DNA of 64,000 nt from Azonexus hydrophilus DSM 23864 (GTDB lineage Bacteria; Pseudomonadota; Gammaproteobacteria; Burkholderiales; Rhodocyclaceae). The position numbers and the translations under genes were made by a program. Each line of letters starts with the position of its first letter. Position 1 is the stretch's first letter. The stretch is taken from contig NZ_KE386925.1 in assembly GCF_000429605.1 (NCBI RefSeq), positions 248,001 through 312,000 on the forward strand. Direction: 5' to 3'. The notes beneath the pieces are model-generated. The model searched no databases and had not been told where the DNA came from. It worked only from the letters and a program-made list of their open reading frames with translations. Positions 63,177-64,000 of the stretch are shown here, in pieces.

Positions 63177-64000
63177 ATGCGCGGGGTTTTTCCGGCACTA
63201 TTGCTGACCATTGCACTGGGTGGCTGCACCACGGTCAACAGCTGGTACGACCCCGGCAAGGCTCACCACCGCCCCGACGGTTTCGTGAACAACGACCCGA
63301 GCGTGCGCGGCGGCGCCCCTTGGTATGAAGTCATCCAGCGCCGCTGGCGCGGCGACTTCCGCCCGCTGGCCGAACCCGAAGGCGGTTACGCCGCCTTTGC
63401 CGAACGCTGGCTGGCAAGCCCGGATCGCGCCCAGCTCGACGACCCCGCCGGCCCGCCGCGCATCACCTGGCTCGGTCACGCCAGCCTGCTGCTGCAGGCG
63501 GGTGGGCGCAACATCCTGATCGATCCCAACCTGTCCGACCATGCCGGCCCGTTTTCCTGGCTGTCGGCCCGGCGCCAGGTGCCGCCGCCACTGACCGTCA
63601 AGGAACTGCCGCGCATCGACCTGGTGCTGATCTCGCACAACCACTACGACCACCTCGACGAAGCCACGCTGACCGCCCTGCTGGCCCGTGGCGACACGCC
63701 GGAATTCATCGTCCCGCTCGGCGTCAAGGCCTGGTTCGACAAGCTCGGCATGGCCCGCGTCCGCGAACTCGACTGGTGGCAGCAAATCGATCTGAGCGAC
63801 CTGCGCATCCATTTCACGCCCGCCCAGCACTGGAGCAAACGCACGCCGTTCGACACCAACGCCACCCTGTGGGGCGGCTTCTTCCTCGACATCAACCACG
63901 ACGGCCGCCGCAGCGCCTTCCTCTACACCGGCGACACCGGCTATTCGGCCGACTTCAAGGAAATCCGCCGACGCCTCGGCCCGGTCGACCTGCTCGCCGT
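63177..64000 (+). CDS. Metallo-beta-lactamase-fold lipoprotein, NAPE-PLD/UlaG-like (3' truncated by window)
   Basis: At least 274 residues are present, and the frame runs off the window end. A lipoprotein signal ends in LGGC (Cys17). The fold starts at about residue 98 with ITWLGHASLLL. The zinc motif is ISHNHYDHLDE, and FTPAQHWSKRTPFD carries the next ligand region. A YTGDTGYS segment near the end holds the bridging Asp. The pattern is that of the NAPE-PLD/UlaG group, which hydrolyses phosphodiesters or lactones. It starts 5 bases after the upstream gene's stop, suggesting one transcript. Confidence 0.88.
   Translation, partial: MRGVFPALLLTIALGGCTTVNSWYDPGKAHHRPDGFVNNDPSVRGGAPWYEVIQRRWRGDFRPLAEPEGGYAAFAERWLASPDRAQLDDPAGPPRITWLGHASLLLQAGGRNILIDPNLSDHAGPFSWLSARRQVPPPLTVKELPRIDLVLISHNHYDHLDEATLTALLARGDTPEFIVPLGVKAWFDKLGMARVRELDWWQQIDLSDLRIHFTPAQHWSKRTPFDTNATLWGGFFLDINHDGRRSAFLYTGDTGYSADFKEIRRRLGPVDLLA

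Overview
The window is a chromosomal segment of a high-GC Gram-negative bacterium. Gene content and order (pyrG-kdsA-eno-ftsB, lexA-imuA-imuB with a CTGT-N8-ACAG SOS box, a MsrA-thioredoxin-MsrB lipoprotein, a MocR regulator divergent from a DUF2917 gene) suggest a betaproteobacterium, probably of the Rhodocyclales (Dechloromonas/Azonexus-like). That placement is inference from gene families, not from a marker gene. No rRNA, tRNA, insertion sequence, prophage or CRISPR array was seen. Coding density is very high. Most long open frames opposite real genes are GC-driven shadows.

Region by region: 1-5.7 kb holds the 3' end of mutS, then on the minus strand a SlyD-type isomerase, a Bcp-type peroxiredoxin, and the pyrG-kdsA-eno-ftsB cluster. 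5.8-11.5 kb holds a thioredoxin/TPR protein, a histone-deacetylase-family hydrolase, the fused NAD(P)HX repair enzyme, a membrane-anchored glutamate-synthase-like flavoprotein and nadC. 11.5-24 kb holds purL, a chemoreceptor, a small exported protein, selO and sbcDC. 24-29.7 kb holds a diguanylate cyclase with an NTF2-like domain, an alpha/beta hydrolase, creA-like and YkgJ-like genes, a MsrA-Trx-MsrB lipoprotein and hypotheticals.

29.9-43.8 kb is the most distinctive part. A TonB-dependent receptor is followed by a NikABCDE/DppABCDF-type ABC importer whose two ATPases are fused. Next to it is a minus-strand operon preceded by a clear cobalamin riboswitch: nrdA, a secreted CbiZ-nitrilase fusion, a BtuF-like binding protein, nrdB. 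A cobamide-salvage pair is thus inserted between the two subunit genes of the B12-independent ribonucleotide reductase, and all four genes appear to be under one B12 switch. The likely logic is that B12 shortage turns on both a B12-independent reductase and the scavenging of corrinoids.

43.9-51.3 kb concerns DNA metabolism: an exonuclease-GIY-YIG protein, the SOS operon lexA-imuA-imuB without an adjacent dnaE2, a nucleotidyltransferase-fold gene whose ribosome binding site lies inside a hairpin, dgt and a thioesterase. 51.4-64 kb carries ETF-ubiquinone oxidoreductase, fabI, a SulP transporter, ppiD, the MocR/DUF2917 pair, YitT and malonyl-CoA decarboxylase, a PaaI-type thioesterase, a TerB/DUF697-like protein and the start of a metallo-beta-lactamase-fold lipoprotein cut by the window end.
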